64,000 bases of DNA from an uncultured Flavobacteriaceae bacterium (GTDB lineage Bacteria > Bacteroidota > Bacteroidia > Flavobacteriales > Flavobacteriaceae), in NCBI GenBank assembly GCA_947494715.1, contig CANLWG010000001.1, positions 558,001 to 622,000 of the forward strand. Direction: 5' to 3'. The position numbers and the translations under genes are program-made. The notes beneath the pieces are model-generated. The model saw only the letters and a list, made by a program, of their open reading frames with translations. It was not told the origin of the DNA and ran no database searches. Positions 62,548 through 64,000 of this stretch are shown piece by piece. The first letter of the stretch is position 1. Each line of letters begins with the position of its first letter.

Positions 62548-63741
62548 TCACTTCTTTTTTTCTACTCTATTCTCGTCAAATGAGGAAGGTAATAATTTAG
62601 GAATCAATTTAATAAAAATTGGTAACAAAACAGCACCTCCTGGCAACATAAAAATGGCCAATGAAGGTATGCTCTTAAAAATATCCAATAACTGATTTTG
62701 CACTTTTTTCTTCTCTTCGGAGCTTAGTTCACGAGTAGTGGATTTGGACAATAGATATACCAGTTCCTTACTTTCAGAAAGTTCTTTTTGAAGCCGTTTG
62801 CTATTTCGCAAAATGAGCCTATCCACTATTTTTGACATACTATCATAAAACTGTACTGCTAGATTGTTATCTTTTAAATGTGGAATTTTTTTTGCGTTAA
62901 AGTCAAAAAACCGGGTCACATCTTCTAAGGATCGAGCAATCTGTTTTTCTTCTATTCCCATATCCTTTCCGATTCCAAAAATGAAATCGGATTCCTTGTA
63001 ATCCAAGGATAGATCTTCCCAAACCGTTAAACAGGCGACGTCCAGAAAATATTGGTTTTCGAATATGGAAAAATCATGCATCAACTTTTCCCGATAGGAT
63101 CCATCAAAATTTTGATGCCCTTCATCAATAAAGGTAAGCGATGAAGCAAAAAGTTGTGCCAATTTTTCATCCTTTGCATTTCTTTCTTTGGAATTAAGGG
63201 TGTGATAGGTAAGGTTAATAGTAATATACTCCAGGTTCTGGGCATATTCTCGTATGTTATCCTTACTTTCCAAATACCTTTTAAAAGTAAGGACATCAAT
63301 GAACAAGAGCGAATTGGTTATTATACTATTAAAGGTCTTGCTGATTAAATTATCTTCCAGATATACCCTGGAATCCAAGAGTTTTTCCAACTGTGACGAT
63401 GTCTTCTTACCCGTTACGATTTTGTTGAAAAAGGATATTCTACCAACATCCAAAACCTTATAAAAACCAAAAATACAGTCTGTAAAAGCTTTGAAATCAG
63501 CATCTGGCTTCTCTAAGTGATAGGTGAAATACAATGCGGCCAAGAGATTTATCTTGGCGTTCTCGTCCTCTGAAAGGACATGTTCAAGTTTTATCAAGGG
63601 TATCGTACGGACATTTATGCCATAGATGAACCCCGTTTTTTTCATTTCCAGATAAAGTGCATGGAAATCTTCAGGGTACCAATGCCTGCCTTCAATGAGA
63701 TAACCGAATTTTTGTATCCAACCGGATGCGGATGGGTTCAT
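62548..63741 (-). CDS. LETM1-related protein
   Basis: 397 residues. The C-terminal segment (SIPSLAIFMLPGGAVLLPIFIKLIPKLLPSSF, about 355-390) is the hallmark of LETM1-like proteins, with one membrane-type helix near the end. The long helical N-terminal part (about 1-340) has no recognised domain. Flavobacterial members have been called LETM1-related biofilm-associated proteins; function is not established. Convergent with the LytTR regulator gene. Confidence 0.82.
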   Translation of the reverse strand: MNPSASGWIQKFGYLIEGRHWYPEDFHALYLEMKKTGFIYGINVRTIPLIKLEHVLSEDENAKINLLAALYFTYHLEKPDADFKAFTDCIFGFYKVLDVGRISFFNKIVTGKKTSSQLEKLLDSRVYLEDNLISKTFNSIITNSLLFIDVLTFKRYLESKDNIREYAQNLEYITINLTYHTLNSKERNAKDEKLAQLFASSLTFIDEGHQNFDGSYREKLMHDFSIFENQYFLDVACLTVWEDLSLDYKESDFIFGIGKDMGIEEKQIARSLEDVTRFFDFNAKKIPHLKDNNLAVQFYDSMSKIVDRLILRNSKRLQKELSESKELVYLLSKSTTRELSSEEKKKVQNQLLDIFKSIPSLAIFMLPGGAVLLPIFIKLIPKLLPSSFDENRVEKKK

Positions 63742-64000
63742 GGACAGGAACTTTAGAACCCCAAATTAAAGGAAAATATAGGACTTTTTCTATACATCGG
63801 TACCGCGATTCATGTTTTTTTGGTTTGATGTTTTATTGTGTATTGGGATTTTGTTCACCTTTTTATAGGAATTTAGGGTTGAATTTACTATGTTTAACCT
63901 CCAAATTTTAAAAAATACAATTCTGGATGCCCCAAGTATTACGGAATTTAAGTAGATAACTAACCTATATGATCTGAATGTTATGGAATATGTCCTCTTC

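Noticed and set aside
63742-64000. Short frames after the LETM1-related gene, including ATG at 63983 open to the window edge
   Set aside because: Too short to judge; no protein family visible and the rest is AT-rich.

Overview
The window is about 40% GC chromosomal DNA from a member of the Flavobacteriaceae (Bacteroidota), probably marine or plant-polymer associated. The evidence is the protein families (DUF2807/PspC/PadR set, 2TM-domain proteins, LytS/LytTR kinase-regulator pairs, LETM1-related protein, DUF6090, DUF3500), AT-rich gene-poor starts without strong Shine-Dalgarno sequences, and several exact TAnnTTTG -7 boxes. No rRNA, tRNA, CRISPR array, phage or transposase gene was recognised. 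I could not fix a genus.

Layout. 1-9.4 kb is a stress and redox block: four tandem two-domain universal stress proteins (the first cut by the window edge), an eRF1-like protein, two paralogous helical proteins flanking an Hsp20, a lipoprotein, a D-lactate dehydrogenase-type enzyme, cardiolipin synthase and thioredoxin reductase. 9.4-16.4 kb, all on the minus strand, holds a dipeptide epimerase coupled to an AONS-like PLP enzyme, then a PadR-PspC-DUF2807 envelope set and DUF4870/SnoaL-like genes. 16.5-21.8 kb has a DUF4442 protein, a LytS/LytTR pair, AIM24 and DUF2461 proteins and a four-helix-bundle (IVS-type) gene with terminal inverted repeats. 21.8-32.4 kb mixes glycoside hydrolases (GH140, GH26), a Nudix enzyme, a frameshifted msrA, a PBP4-type carboxypeptidase, the divergent oxyR/dps pair and a TonB-dependent receptor. 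32.3-40.8 kb contains a TfoX-like protein, an ECF42-type sigma factor with its DGPF-domain protein, an alpha/beta hydrolase and Crp, acyltransferase and AraC genes. 40.8-46.2 kb is a minus-strand run ending in a large GH78 rhamnosidase. 46.6-53 kb is a minus-strand run of mostly exported small-fold proteins around an O-methyltransferase and a cupin. It lies divergent from a TPR histidine kinase and LytTR regulator (53.2-55.9 kb). The last part holds a GHL10-like hydrolase, a DEAD-box helicase, and an operon with four copies of the 2TM domain (one fused to a histidine kinase) closed by a LytTR regulator.

The most interesting parts are the 2TM kinase operon (58.5-62.5 kb), the methyltransferase/exported-protein cluster with its divergent two-component pair (48.5-55.9 kb), the paralogous helical proteins around Hsp20, the IVS-like element, the msrA frameshift and a perfect palindrome between oxyR and dps. 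All functional assignments come from reading the sequence by eye; no database search was run.
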